A stretch of 64,000 nucleotides of DNA, taken from contig WKKR01000003.1 of NCBI GenBank assembly GCA_009684525.1, positions 186,001 to 250,000 on the forward strand, given 5' to 3'. The position numbers and the translations under genes were made by a program. Positions 9,809 through 18,758 of this stretch are shown here, piece after piece. This DNA is from Geobacter sp. Its GTDB lineage: Bacteria > Desulfobacterota > Desulfuromonadia > Geobacterales > DSM-12255. The notes beneath the pieces are model-generated. The model saw nothing but the letters and a program-made list of their open reading frames with translations, made no database searches and was not told where the DNA came from. How positions within the stretch are numbered: the first letter of the stretch is position 1; each line of letters starts with the position of its first letter.

Positions 9809-10800
9809 GCGATATCCTCCAGCATGGATTCGATCCCTTGCGCAAGGTCGAAGGTGTGTTGCCAGCCGGTTGCCCGGATGAAACGGCTGCAGTCGGCCGT
9901 GTAGCAGCGGCTTTCGATGGGCGACTGGGGATGCTGCGGCGTGACCATTTCCACGCTCACAGTGGTTCCGCTCTTTTTCCCGACTACTTCTGCCACGAGA
10001 CTGGCCGCCTCAATGAGCGTGTGCCCTGTGCCGGTGCCGATGAGGTAGTGCTGTCCGTTGGTGGCATCCGCATTGGCAGCGGCATGTAAGAATGCCATGG
10101 CAACATCGTCGATATGGACGTAGTCGCGGACAAAGGTCCCTGGTTTGTACACCGTCAGGGTGTTGCCCTGCTGCGCCCTGCGTACCATCTGGTTGAGGAC
10201 GCCGCGGTCTTCCTTGCCCGACTTGGGACCGGGACCATAGACGTTTGCGAGCCGCATGCAGGTTCCCCTGGCGATGGAACGGGCGATGTAGCTGCGCAGG
10301 TACTGTTCCGCGAACAGCTTGTGCAGGTCGTAGACGGTGACCGGCGCATCGGGCACTGACTCGTCGATGAGTTGAGCTTGTGCGAGCCCAGCGATGGTAA
10401 TCGTACTGGCAAGAACAATGAACGGTGAGAACTTCTTCTGGTGGCAGAGTTCAAGGAGGTGGACGATGGGGACCACGTTCAAACGCAGGTCCTCGACGGG
10501 AGCGCTGTCTGCCGCATAGGCGCTGGTCTGTGCAGCACAATGGAAGACCACGTCAACTGGGTGTTTCAGCGCACTTTCCCATGATGCGCGTTCCGAGAGA
10601 TCACCCCGGATCCACGTCTCTCCGCCGGCATGGGTTGCAGGCGGAGCTGTCCTGGAGATGCAGATCAGCCGGGCGTCCAGGGTCCGGAGCAGCGACCGCA
10701 GCCTGGTTCCGATAAAACCTGCCGCACCGGTAATAAGGACTGTTTTCCCGCGGTATGCGGGGAGCAGGTCGGTAAACTGACTGTCGATGGTCCGAAACAT
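9805..10800 (-). CDS. NAD-dependent epimerase/dehydratase (extended SDR)
   Basis: This is a 331-residue extended SDR. An N-terminal extension of about 18 residues precedes the GAAGFIG cofactor loop. The catalytic pair appears as YDLHK. ANVYGPG and RDYVHIDDVA are typical of NDP-sugar epimerases and dehydratases. It is the first of the three tandem SDR genes and lies directly downstream of a GT2 gene. Its low similarity to the two neighbouring SDRs suggests separate steps rather than recent duplication. The substrate is unknown. Confidence 0.85.
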   Translation of the reverse strand: MFRTIDSQFTDLLPAYRGKTVLITGAAGFIGTRLRSLLRTLDARLICISRTAPPATHAGGETWIRGDLSERASWESALKHPVDVVFHCAAQTSAYAADSAPVEDLRLNVVPIVHLLELCHQKKFSPFIVLASTITIAGLAQAQLIDESVPDAPVTVYDLHKLFAEQYLRSYIARSIARGTCMRLANVYGPGPKSGKEDRGVLNQMVRRAQQGNTLTVYKPGTFVRDYVHIDDVAMAFLHAAANADATNGQHYLIGTGTGHTLIEAASLVAEVVGKKSGTTVSVEMVTPQHPQSPIESRCYTADCSRFIRATGWQHTFDLAQGIESMLEDIA

Positions 10801-10818
10801 GAAGAACGTCCTCCCCTG

Positions 10819-11901
10819 TTACAGGGTCTTGATGTGGTTGAGGATCAGGTCTCGGTTCTGTGGGACATCCCGGTAATTCTGGAAGATGTCTAGGAAGAGC
10901 TGATCGTGAAATGCCCGCAGCCGGTCGATTCGCGCCAGCGTGACTGTGTCGCCGAACACTTCGAGAAACCGCCGCAGCTTGATCCACGAGATGTCGGGGA
11001 TCTGCCTTGCCTCGGCGATGCAGTTTTCCAGCGAACCGACCACGTGCTGGGTGTAGGAGCAGTTAGCATGCTTGAAAAGGTAGAACATGGGGGGCTCGTT
11101 TCCGGAGAGGACCCCGCGCAGCTTCATCTCGACGAAGAAATCGCAGAGGTTCAGGGACCAGGTCCGGAAATTTACGGCCGGATCCTGGTTCAACTGATGC
11201 TCGCGCGTCTGGTGCTCGTCCGGTGGCTCAACCTTGAGGAGCGGCGTCGCGGTGATCAAGGCCGGTTTGTCATGGAACAGCTCGAAGGTGACGGTGCTGT
11301 GGATCAGGGCGGTCTCGTAATTCAAGTGTCTGCACCAGTCAATGGCATTCAGATTTGGCCGACGGAAGATCAGGGAGGAGACGAAACAGAGGCTGCCGCC
11401 ATAGCTCAGCTCGCAGCAGAGATCCATCAGGGTGTCCGCCCGGTCCTGGTCGAGGTGGAACATCCGGTCGCCGAGGGCGGGCCTGCAAGAGTAGGTTTCG
11501 CCGATGGCCTGATTGGCGATGATGCAGTCGAAGTTGTCCAGCTCGATCAATGCGAGTGCGGACGTGATTGAGTTTTCCAGGAAGTAATCGTCGTCGCCGA
11601 AAACCCAGACGTAGTCCCCTACGGCCATCTGCAGGCAGTTGAGAAAGTTGTAGTCGAAGCCGCGGTTGATCGGGCTCCTGTGAAACCGTAACCTGCCGAT
11701 CCTCGTGAGATAGCGGCTGACGATTGCACCCATATCCTGAGGAGAGCCGTTGTCTGAGACGATCACCTCGACGTTGCGCGAAAGCTCCGGCGTGATGAGA
11801 GTTGCCAACTGTTCCAACCTCTCCATGAGGCACTGAGGCCGATTGAAGGTCGGAATGCAGATCGACAGCTTCGGTACGTTCATGCTCCTGCTCACTTTCA
11901 A
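10819..11901 (-). CDS. Family 2 glycosyltransferase
   Basis: This GT2 of about 360 residues has the GT-A opening LSICIPTFNRP, VIVSDNGS and the metal-binding acidic motif FGDDDYF. The C-terminal 150 residues match no motif I recognise. Two starts are possible. TTG at 11901 overlaps the TGA of the upstream GH36-like gene and has a GGAAG site; ATG at 11883 has a crowded AGGAG. It likely transfers a sugar from an NDP donor during glycan assembly in the cytoplasm. Confidence 0.82.
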   Translation of the reverse strand: MKVSRSMNVPKLSICIPTFNRPQCLMERLEQLATLITPELSRNVEVIVSDNGSPQDMGAIVSRYLTRIGRLRFHRSPINRGFDYNFLNCLQMAVGDYVWVFGDDDYFLENSITSALALIELDNFDCIIANQAIGETYSCRPALGDRMFHLDQDRADTLMDLCCELSYGGSLCFVSSLIFRRPNLNAIDWCRHLNYETALIHSTVTFELFHDKPALITATPLLKVEPPDEHQTREHQLNQDPAVNFRTWSLNLCDFFVEMKLRGVLSGNEPPMFYLFKHANCSYTQHVVGSLENCIAEARQIPDISWIKLRRFLEVFGDTVTLARIDRLRAFHDQLFLDIFQNYRDVPQNRDLILNHIKTL

Positions 11902-14234
11902 TGGTTGACTTCCGTAAAGATCAGGAGTTCCGATTCGTAAAGTTGTCCCACATCCGCAGTTATTCCGGTGGCGGCTTCCATTCCGGTCATGGTGAAAGAA
12001 TCGCGGATGTTGTCGAAATCGACGCGGTAACGTGCCGACTTCCGCAACCCTTTCGGGTGGATCATGAGGGAGCCGCTATTTGCACCTGCGAGGCGGACAA
12101 TAAGCACTACTGCCGAAGTCCCGGCTGGGTCGGCGTATTCGATGACGAACCAATCGTCGCGTACCTCGGTGTCGGTGATCGGGAGATGGTGGAAGACACG
12201 GCACTCCGACCGTAAAATAGGCCGTATCACATTCTTGAATATGTCGACGTAACGTTTGAAGAGTTTGATTCGTTCCGGTTGGATATGTTTCGAACCGGGT
12301 GGGGCCACGGCAACGTCTACCAGCATCGGCGGCGAGAGTAGGATGGCGATCCGCAGTTGCGTCGCTAGTGAGCCCCGCGGTTCCGAGGGGGGCCAGGGTA
12401 GTCCAGCGCCAGTCCTGAAAATCTCCGGGGGAAGAGCAATGGCCAGCCCGTTATGTACATGGAGCTGCCGGGGGAGGTGCGTCCCGTCGGTCAGGAATGC
12501 CTCGTGGAAGCGGGAGAGGATGCCGATGTCGTTCCGACAGCCGCCGGACGAGGCCTGCTGGAGGATGACATGGGGGAAGCGGCGGCGTATGCGCTCCCAG
12601 ATGGCATACAGCGTTTCATAGTAGCGCCAGAAGGTGCTTTCCACGTATCCATCGGCAATCCGCTGCCCCCCCTCGAAGAGATAACGCACGTTCGCGTCGA
12701 GCCTGAAGAGGTCGAGATCATATTCCTGGATCAGCCGGGCGATTTCCTCCTCCATCCATTCGGCAACCTCTGGTTTGCTGAGGTCAAGCAGTCCCCGCTT
12801 GTCCCGTTGCCAGCCGGTGGCGCGCTTTCCGTCCCTCATCAGCGCCCAGTCGGGATGGTTGGCGTAGAGATCGCTGTCAAAGCCGATGGTTTCCATTTCC
12901 GCATAGAGCCCGAACAGCATCCCCTTGCTCCGGACGTACTCACGTGTTTCCTGCAGGCCTTTGCCGAGCCAGTCATTGGGATGCCAGTCCCCGGCGATGC
13001 CCCACGACCCGTGGGTAACCTGTTTTCCGTACCAGCCGCTGTCGATGATGAACAGCTCGCTACCGAGGTCGGCGGCAAGATCGACCTGTTCCCGGAGATA
13101 TTCAGGGTAGAGTTCCTTGTCGCCGAAGTAATTGCCCGCCTCGTTAAGGGTGTCATACTGGACGAGAAACGAGCGGTCTTCCCGCAGGGGGGGGATCACG
13201 GAGCGGCGCAGATGCCTGTGTGACGCCTGGACGCAGGCGTCAAGGTCGCCGTGAATCGGGGCGAGGTGGACTTCCGGGGTATCCACCGATTCCCCTGCTG
13301 CCAGAATTCGCTGGGGTGCGAACCCGTCCGGCCCGGCGCGGAAGATCAGGTTAGCCTCTTCACCGTGGGGTTCCGCATCGCAGAGAAGCTCCACCGCCCA
13401 GTTGCCGGTCCAGGCCAGGTGGCAGACGAAATGCTCGCCGGTGGTGGTGTTACGGACGATGAAGAAAGGGAGCCCGTAGCCGGAGTGTCCTCGCCGGCCA
13501 GAGATCTTCTGGATGCCGTTTGAGAGGGGTTGCCAGGCAAAGTCCCCTTCCCAGTGGGAAAGGCTGCTGGCATAGTAACCGAGGTGGAAGGGGTGCTCCG
13601 GCTTCTCCTGGAGGTAGTACCCGGTGTATTTTTTCGTCCAGAGCGGGCCTGACCATGAAGCAACGGAAGAGAGGGCCGCCGGCCGGTCAGCCAGGTTGGT
13701 CACGGTCAGCCAGCGAGCGAGAAATGGCGTGCCATTGAGTCTGGTATGGATTTCAACTTCAACAGGGCGAATCTGGTGCCGGAGCTTGACGATACTATGA
13801 ATGCTCCGCAGTTCCTGCTCCAGCCGGACTGTGGCCCCCTGCCACTCCCAGTGGGTATGCAGCGACTGCCCGTCCAGCTCCAGGCAGAAGGTGTGGAGCG
13901 GGAGTGTCACCATGGTGTCATATAACGGCTCGTTGACGTGAAATTCCGGTGAGATCTTTCCATCACTGGACCAGTAGCGGCAGACCCAGCGCCCCTTGCG
14001 GAGCGCCTCGTCATAGACCGTTGTCCCGGACTGATGACGTATGGAGGGGGATTTCCCTTCTGCGAGCTGGACATCGACATCGGCAAGCCCGATCACTTCT
14101 TTTGCCCGTTCGAGGACGATTTGGGCCGATGCATGGTCGTTTGACTGGAGATAGAATTGCACCAAATTTGAAAGTTCTTCAAAAGAGGTCTTTTCAGCAA
14201 TTATATCGTGGATCGTTTGCTTCTTTGATTGCAT
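11898..14234 (-). CDS. GH36-like alpha-galactosidase family protein
   Basis: The 778-residue protein has the melibiase (GH36) layout of a beta-rich N-terminal domain, a central barrel and a C-terminal beta domain. The probable nucleophile is D513 in FRLDAN, equivalent to KWDxN. The probable acid/base is D569 in SSGGCRND. FIIDSGWYG and LLDLSKPEV are further barrel motifs. About 60 extra N-terminal residues look helical. No signal peptide is seen, which is odd for a hydrolase of an external polymer. Inside a biosynthesis cluster it could trim, transglycosylate or proofread an intermediate. That role is inference. Confidence 0.83.
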   Translation of the reverse strand: MQSKKQTIHDIIAEKTSFEELSNLVQFYLQSNDHASAQIVLERAKEVIGLADVDVQLAEGKSPSIRHQSGTTVYDEALRKGRWVCRYWSSDGKISPEFHVNEPLYDTMVTLPLHTFCLELDGQSLHTHWEWQGATVRLEQELRSIHSIVKLRHQIRPVEVEIHTRLNGTPFLARWLTVTNLADRPAALSSVASWSGPLWTKKYTGYYLQEKPEHPFHLGYYASSLSHWEGDFAWQPLSNGIQKISGRRGHSGYGLPFFIVRNTTTGEHFVCHLAWTGNWAVELLCDAEPHGEEANLIFRAGPDGFAPQRILAAGESVDTPEVHLAPIHGDLDACVQASHRHLRRSVIPPLREDRSFLVQYDTLNEAGNYFGDKELYPEYLREQVDLAADLGSELFIIDSGWYGKQVTHGSWGIAGDWHPNDWLGKGLQETREYVRSKGMLFGLYAEMETIGFDSDLYANHPDWALMRDGKRATGWQRDKRGLLDLSKPEVAEWMEEEIARLIQEYDLDLFRLDANVRYLFEGGQRIADGYVESTFWRYYETLYAIWERIRRRFPHVILQQASSGGCRNDIGILSRFHEAFLTDGTHLPRQLHVHNGLAIALPPEIFRTGAGLPWPPSEPRGSLATQLRIAILLSPPMLVDVAVAPPGSKHIQPERIKLFKRYVDIFKNVIRPILRSECRVFHHLPITDTEVRDDWFVIEYADPAGTSAVVLIVRLAGANSGSLMIHPKGLRKSARYRVDFDNIRDSFTMTGMEAATGITADVGQLYESELLIFTEVNH

Positions 14235-14253
14235 GATGACTTATCCCTTCATG

Positions 14254-15462
14254 CTATGCTTGGTGAGTAGTCAGGAAACGATCAATAGTGGCGAGCACAT
14301 AGTCCATTTGCTCGATACCGACATCTTGGTGAACGCCGATATGAAGGCCGTTCAGGCCCATGTATTCCGCCTGCGGGAACTGGCCGGGTGTATAGCCCAG
14401 GTATGCAAAGCCGGGACACTGGGTCGGCATGGAGGCGAACAGTGTACGGGTCTCGATGCCGTGCAGTTCGAGAAACTGCGTGAGTTCCGCCCTGGTGAAG
14501 CTCGCCTCTTCATTGACAACGATAGGAATGGCATGCGGTCCGATCTGTTCGTGAGCCTCCTCCCGGATGGTGGAAAGGTAGGGGGCAAATCTGTCGAACC
14601 TTTCGAGAACATGGATCAGGTTGTCGTGCCGTTTTTTCAAAATCGCCTGATACTCTTCCAGGGCGCCGATGCCGATGGCCGCCTCCAGTTCGTTCATCTT
14701 GCAGGAATAGCCGATGCGGTCGAAGGTGAAACGGATATCTTCTCCTCCTTCGCCGCGGAAGCGCTTGGCACAGTAGTCTGTGCCGCTGTTGAGGATGCAG
14801 TGCTTGCAGGTGCAGTTGCGGCCGTGGGAACGGAGCGAGCGGAGGATGTCGCCGTATCCCTCGTTGTTGGTGGTGACGATCCCGCCTTCGCCGGTGGTGA
14901 TGATGTGGGCCACATAGGTGCTGAAGGCGGCCAGGTCGGCCAGCGTGCCTGCCGGTTTCCCCTTGTACAAGGCGCCATGTGCCTCGGCGGCATCTTCCAC
15001 CACCAGCAGGTTGTACCGCTTGGCAATGGCATTGATGGTGTCCATCTCCGCCGGTTTGCCCATCAGGTGGACCGGCATGATGGCGCGGGTTTTTTCGGTG
15101 ATGGCCGCTTCGATCCTGGTCGGATCGATGTTGAGGGTCTCCCGCTCGATATCGACGAAGACCGGGGTGAATCCTGCATGGACCACGGCGTTGCCGGTGG
15201 CGACAAAGGAGAGCGCCGGCACGATGACTTCATCTCCCCGCTTGGCCCCCAGATCATGGAGCACCGCCAGGGCTAGGATGTCCGCATCGGTTCCGCTGCT
15301 GACGGCAACCGCCTCTTGGACCCCGAGCAATGCAGCGAACTGGTCCTCGAATTGGCGCACCAATCTGCCGCAGGAAATGCGCTTGGTATCCAAGGCCTCG
15401 TTGATCAGGCGCTTGGCTGTGTCGGTAATCGTTATCGTTCCGAAAGGAACCTGTACTGCCAT
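14254..15462 (-). CDS. PMP-dependent [2Fe-2S] NDP-sugar 3-dehydratase, E1/ColD-like (DegT fold)
   Basis: The fold is DegT/DnrJ/EryC1, but the PLP-binding lysine position is His186 (FSTYVAHIITTGEGG, codon at 14905-14907). ColD and the E1 3-dehydrases carry the same change and remove the C3 hydroxyl instead of transaminating. Cysteines follow as CTCKHC and, 8 residues on, another C before AKRF. This resembles the E1/RfbH [2Fe-2S] site. The ATG at 15462 (402 aa) has a GAGGGG site; a TTG at 15486 overlapping the upstream stop is possible. No E3-type reductase gene was seen in the window. Confidence 0.8.
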   Translation of the reverse strand: MAVQVPFGTITITDTAKRLINEALDTKRISCGRLVRQFEDQFAALLGVQEAVAVSSGTDADILALAVLHDLGAKRGDEVIVPALSFVATGNAVVHAGFTPVFVDIERETLNIDPTRIEAAITEKTRAIMPVHLMGKPAEMDTINAIAKRYNLLVVEDAAEAHGALYKGKPAGTLADLAAFSTYVAHIITTGEGGIVTTNNEGYGDILRSLRSHGRNCTCKHCILNSGTDYCAKRFRGEGGEDIRFTFDRIGYSCKMNELEAAIGIGALEEYQAILKKRHDNLIHVLERFDRFAPYLSTIREEAHEQIGPHAIPIVVNEEASFTRAELTQFLELHGIETRTLFASMPTQCPGFAYLGYTPGQFPQAEYMGLNGLHIGVHQDVGIEQMDYVLATIDRFLTTHQA

Positions 15463-15478
15463 TGAAGACCCCTCGTCG

Positions 15479-16981
15479 TTACGCAAATTTCCGTTGCAGC
15501 TGTTGCTGCGTCATTGCCTTGATCTGTTCAAGTGCCTGTGTGCCGAATTTCTGCCCGATCAGGGATCGATAGCGTGGGTTGGTAAAATAGGCATGAAAGG
15601 CGGCATCGCGGAATCGCAGGACTTCTGCCGCGGACAGATGCCGTGTCGGGAGTGGCAGGGAGTTGAACGAATATTGGGAATAGCCGCTCCAGTCCTCGGG
15701 GAGTTGCCACCCCTCCTCCACCGCCTGCCGGTAGAGCTGCGAACCGGGGTAGGCCATGGCGCAGTTGAAGTTGGCCCACTCTGTATTCAGCTCCAGCGCA
15801 AGATTCAATGTTTCCTTCATGCTTTCGAGATCGTCTTCAGGCAGGCCGAAGATATAATTTGCACCGATATTGATGCCGGCCTGGCGGATTTTGTGGACGG
15901 CGGCCACAATTTTATTCCGATCAATCCCTTTTGCAACGGCATCCCGTACCCTGCTGCTGGCAGACTCGATCCCCAGGGCGAGCCAGTTGACCCCGGCTAA
16001 CTTCAGCTTTTCGAGGGTGGAATCATTCAGGGTGTCGACCCGTGCATAGGCCCAGATATTGAGGTCGTAACCACGCTGGATGATCAGGTCGCAGATGCCT
16101 TCATAATGGTTCTGCTTGAGAATGAACAGCTCATCGGCAAATTTGATGTTTTTTACCCCGTATCGATTTACCAGGATGTCGATCTCGGCGATGACTGCCT
16201 GGGGGCTCCAGAGGCGGTAACTGTTGATTTCCCTCCCATAGCCGGATACCGGTTCACCGCTTTTGAATGGTGCCTGGATGCAGCAGAAGCTGCATCGGCA
16301 TGGGCAACCGAGTGAGGTGTAGATCGCTGCATACGGCGTTCGCTCCACCCCGTTGAAACAATGCCAGTTATGCGCCCGGTATCTGCCCATCGGCAGGAGG
16401 TCCCAGGCGATACCGGGCATATCCTTGTCCAGGTCGGTAACCAGGGGCGCCGGGGAGGTATGTACGACGTTGTCTCCAGCGGAGTACAGCAGACCGCGTA
16501 CTGACTCCAGGGGGCGGCCGTCCCCTCGCAGGTGGTGCAGCAGTTCCAGAATGGTAACAGGCCCTTCACCGTCGCAGACGAAATCGGCAGCTTCCTCACT
16601 AAGCGTCTGTTCCGGCAGAGCAGCGACATGGCCACCGACCAGAAGGGTCTTTGCTCCGGCATTCCACTGTTTGATCGCCGTGCAGATCGCTCCTGCGGAT
16701 TGCATGACCTGGGTCGATGCAGAGGGGTTCTGGCCGTAGACGACAACCGCCGACAGCAGAGGAGAGATGGCTTTGATTCGATCGACCACTTCTTCAGGGC
16801 AAAGCTCCTCGGCATTGGCATCGAGAATCGCGACGGAAAAACCCTTCAAACGGAGATAGGTTGCCATCAATCCCGCCCAGACGGGGGGTTCGATTGCAGA
16901 CAGTGTTGACCCCAATTCCTGGTAGATGCTCAAGCGTCCACCTGGGTTAATTAAGATCAGATCAATCCCGTCCTGTGTCAT
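15479..16981 (-). CDS. B12-binding-domain radical SAM protein
   Basis: This 500-residue protein has the layout of B12-binding radical SAM enzymes. An N-terminal Rossmann-like B12-binding domain (about 1-150, LLVGGHVAALPEQTL) is followed by a radical SAM core with CPCRCSFC (CX3CX2C). The classic DxHxxG cobalamin-ligand motif is not obvious. The family methylates unactivated carbons or rearranges substrates. Its place between a 3-dehydratase-like enzyme and a methyltransferase suggests action on a sugar or lipid of the glycan. The substrate is unknown. Confidence 0.83.
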   Translation of the reverse strand: MTQDGIDLILINPGGRLSIYQELGSTLSAIEPPVWAGLMATYLRLKGFSVAILDANAEELCPEEVVDRIKAISPLLSAVVVYGQNPSASTQVMQSAGAICTAIKQWNAGAKTLLVGGHVAALPEQTLSEEAADFVCDGEGPVTILELLHHLRGDGRPLESVRGLLYSAGDNVVHTSPAPLVTDLDKDMPGIAWDLLPMGRYRAHNWHCFNGVERTPYAAIYTSLGCPCRCSFCCIQAPFKSGEPVSGYGREINSYRLWSPQAVIAEIDILVNRYGVKNIKFADELFILKQNHYEGICDLIIQRGYDLNIWAYARVDTLNDSTLEKLKLAGVNWLALGIESASSRVRDAVAKGIDRNKIVAAVHKIRQAGINIGANYIFGLPEDDLESMKETLNLALELNTEWANFNCAMAYPGSQLYRQAVEEGWQLPEDWSGYSQYSFNSLPLPTRHLSAAEVLRFRDAAFHAYFTNPRYRSLIGQKFGTQALEQIKAMTQQQLQRKFA

Positions 16982-17034
16982 TCAATCTCCGTGCTTGTTC
17001 TGTTTCTACCGGCACCCATGTGATGTTGCCGGGA

Positions 17035-17790
17035 TTACTCAATAACCGTGTATGACGTACGAGAATTATAGGGAAATCGCTTGATACGGAGATTGCCCAA
17101 GCCAAAGATCTCACGGACTGCCACTGTTTCGCCCGGGCAGAGAGAGTCATTGAGTTCATCGAAACCGAGCACGCTCCCTTTTGTCAGGTAGGGTCGGATA
17201 ATCGAGAGACAATCGCGGGTCGGCTCATAGAGATCCATGTCGAAGTAGGCCAGGGCAACAACCGTTTCCGGGTGTTCCTGAAGGTATTTCGCAAGCATAT
17301 CCGGGGCATTCCCCTTGATGATGTCAAACTTCTTGATATGGGGTAATGGGCTCTCCTGTTCCATCAGGGACAAGAGCCTCTCCAGGTAGTTTTGGTAATC
17401 TTTGGCAACGGCATAATCACCTTGAGACAGGGATTGGTGGTCCTTGTCGCTGACCTTGATGAACCCCTCGAAAGTATCGAAGCCGATGATCTTTCGTAAA
17501 CGGTTGTACGGTTCGTAAATGCCACGCAATGAAGAGAACAGTGAAAGGTTCTGTCCCCATCGACAGCCGAATTCAATAACGACTCCCTGAACATCAAGGA
17601 TCTGCGAGTAGAGATGGTGCATGAACAGGATACGCGAAAGGGTTTGCGGGGGCAGGAACAGCCCCAGATTGAGGAAAAACTCCTTGGGGTTGATGGGCCA
17701 GGCGTCAAACAGGTCCTTTAATCTGTCACGGCGAGTATCCTCTTCAGGAGGACCGAACGTCGTTATTTTGAATTCGTTTCGTTCTTGCAT
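17035..17790 (-). CDS. TylF/MycF-type SAM-dependent methyltransferase
   Basis: This 251-residue class I methyltransferase has GVVIEFGCRWGQNLSLF as the SAM site and IIGFDTFEGF, typical of the TylF (macrocin O-methyltransferase) family. LAYFDMDLYEPTRDCL supplies the acidic metal and catalytic residues of that family. The ATG has an AAGGAG site 8 bases upstream. It probably O-methylates a deoxysugar hydroxyl in the cytoplasm. The acceptor is not known. Confidence 0.8.
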   Translation of the reverse strand: MQERNEFKITTFGPPEEDTRRDRLKDLFDAWPINPKEFFLNLGLFLPPQTLSRILFMHHLYSQILDVQGVVIEFGCRWGQNLSLFSSLRGIYEPYNRLRKIIGFDTFEGFIKVSDKDHQSLSQGDYAVAKDYQNYLERLLSLMEQESPLPHIKKFDIIKGNAPDMLAKYLQEHPETVVALAYFDMDLYEPTRDCLSIIRPYLTKGSVLGFDELNDSLCPGETVAVREIFGLGNLRIKRFPYNSRTSYTVIE

Positions 17791-17823
17791 GGCAGCAGCT
17801 CCTTGGCTTGAGAAAGGGAGATG

Positions 17824-18747
17824 TCAGATATTTCTATACGCTTCAAGAACCTGCCTGACGATGGCGTGGCTATCGAACCCATAGCGTGTCCGCAGATTGT
17901 TTCGTTGCGGATTGCCGAGTACCCACTCATCCGGGGGGCCGAGGCGAACTATCGGGGTCCTGATCCCATGTTGTGCCATCTGCGCAATCACGGCTGCATA
18001 CAACCCGCCTGATGGTGCGGATTCCTCAACAACGATAAGCTGGCTCACTGATTTGGCCAGTGCTATCAGTCGTTCCGCATCAATCGGTTTGACGGTATGA
18101 AATTGAAACAGCGCCGGGGACTTTTGGTGCTCGTTTCTGAGAGTGGAAAGTGCTGAAAGGGCAATGGGTGCCATTTCCCCGGTCGTTAAAATGGCCACAC
18201 CCTCACCTGCTGCCAGACAACGGGCCTTGCCGAGCAATATCGCTTCATCGGCGCTGTACTTCGGCTCCCCGAATTTCCCGATCCGCATGTATGAAGGCGA
18301 ATCGAGCTGAAGGAGTTGCGGCAACAATGCCGTGACCTCGCCCGGGTCTCCGGGGGCGACGACTGTCATCCCCGGAATCAGCGCCATAAGGGCAATGTCG
18401 TCTGCGGCGTGATGGGTCGGGCCACTGGCCGAATAGCAGTAGCCTCCGCCGGCACCGATGATGACGACCGGCAGGGACGGGTACCCGAGGGATATCTTGA
18501 TCAGTTCATAGGGCCGGCCTGTGGCAAAAGAAGCAATCGAATAAATGACCGGCCTGAACCCTTCTAGGGCAAGACCGGCGGCAGCGCAAACCATTTGAGC
18601 TTCTGCAATACCGACATTCACATAGCGGCCGGGGTATTTTTGCGAAAACGCCTCAAACATTTCAAATCCCATGTCACCGGTCAGAAATACAACCCTGGGA
18701 TCTTGTTCGGCCAGCGAATAGAGTGCATCTACAAATGCGCGACGCAT
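17824..18747 (-). CDS. Transketolase C-terminal subunit (split transketolase)
   Basis: The 307 residues correspond to the pyrimidine-binding and C-terminal domains of transketolase. FLTGDMGFEMF, NVGIAEAQMVCAAAGLA (with the catalytic Glu of the thiamine site) and SGPTHHAADDIALM are family signatures. The partner subunit is encoded immediately upstream, so the pair forms one active site. Its place beside heptose-activation genes suggests it makes sedoheptulose 7-phosphate or a related ketose for this cluster. Confidence 0.86.
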   Translation of the reverse strand: MRRAFVDALYSLAEQDPRVVFLTGDMGFEMFEAFSQKYPGRYVNVGIAEAQMVCAAAGLALEGFRPVIYSIASFATGRPYELIKISLGYPSLPVVIIGAGGGYCYSASGPTHHAADDIALMALIPGMTVVAPGDPGEVTALLPQLLQLDSPSYMRIGKFGEPKYSADEAILLGKARCLAAGEGVAILTTGEMAPIALSALSTLRNEHQKSPALFQFHTVKPIDAERLIALAKSVSQLIVVEESAPSGGLYAAVIAQMAQHGIRTPIVRLGPPDEWVLGNPQRNNLRTRYGFDSHAIVRQVLEAYRNI

Positions 18748-18758
18748 GAAGCTACCTT

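Noticed and set aside
14254-15462. Call as a DegT aminotransferase
   Set aside because: The catalytic lysine is replaced by His186 and a Cys cluster follows, so transamination is unlikely.
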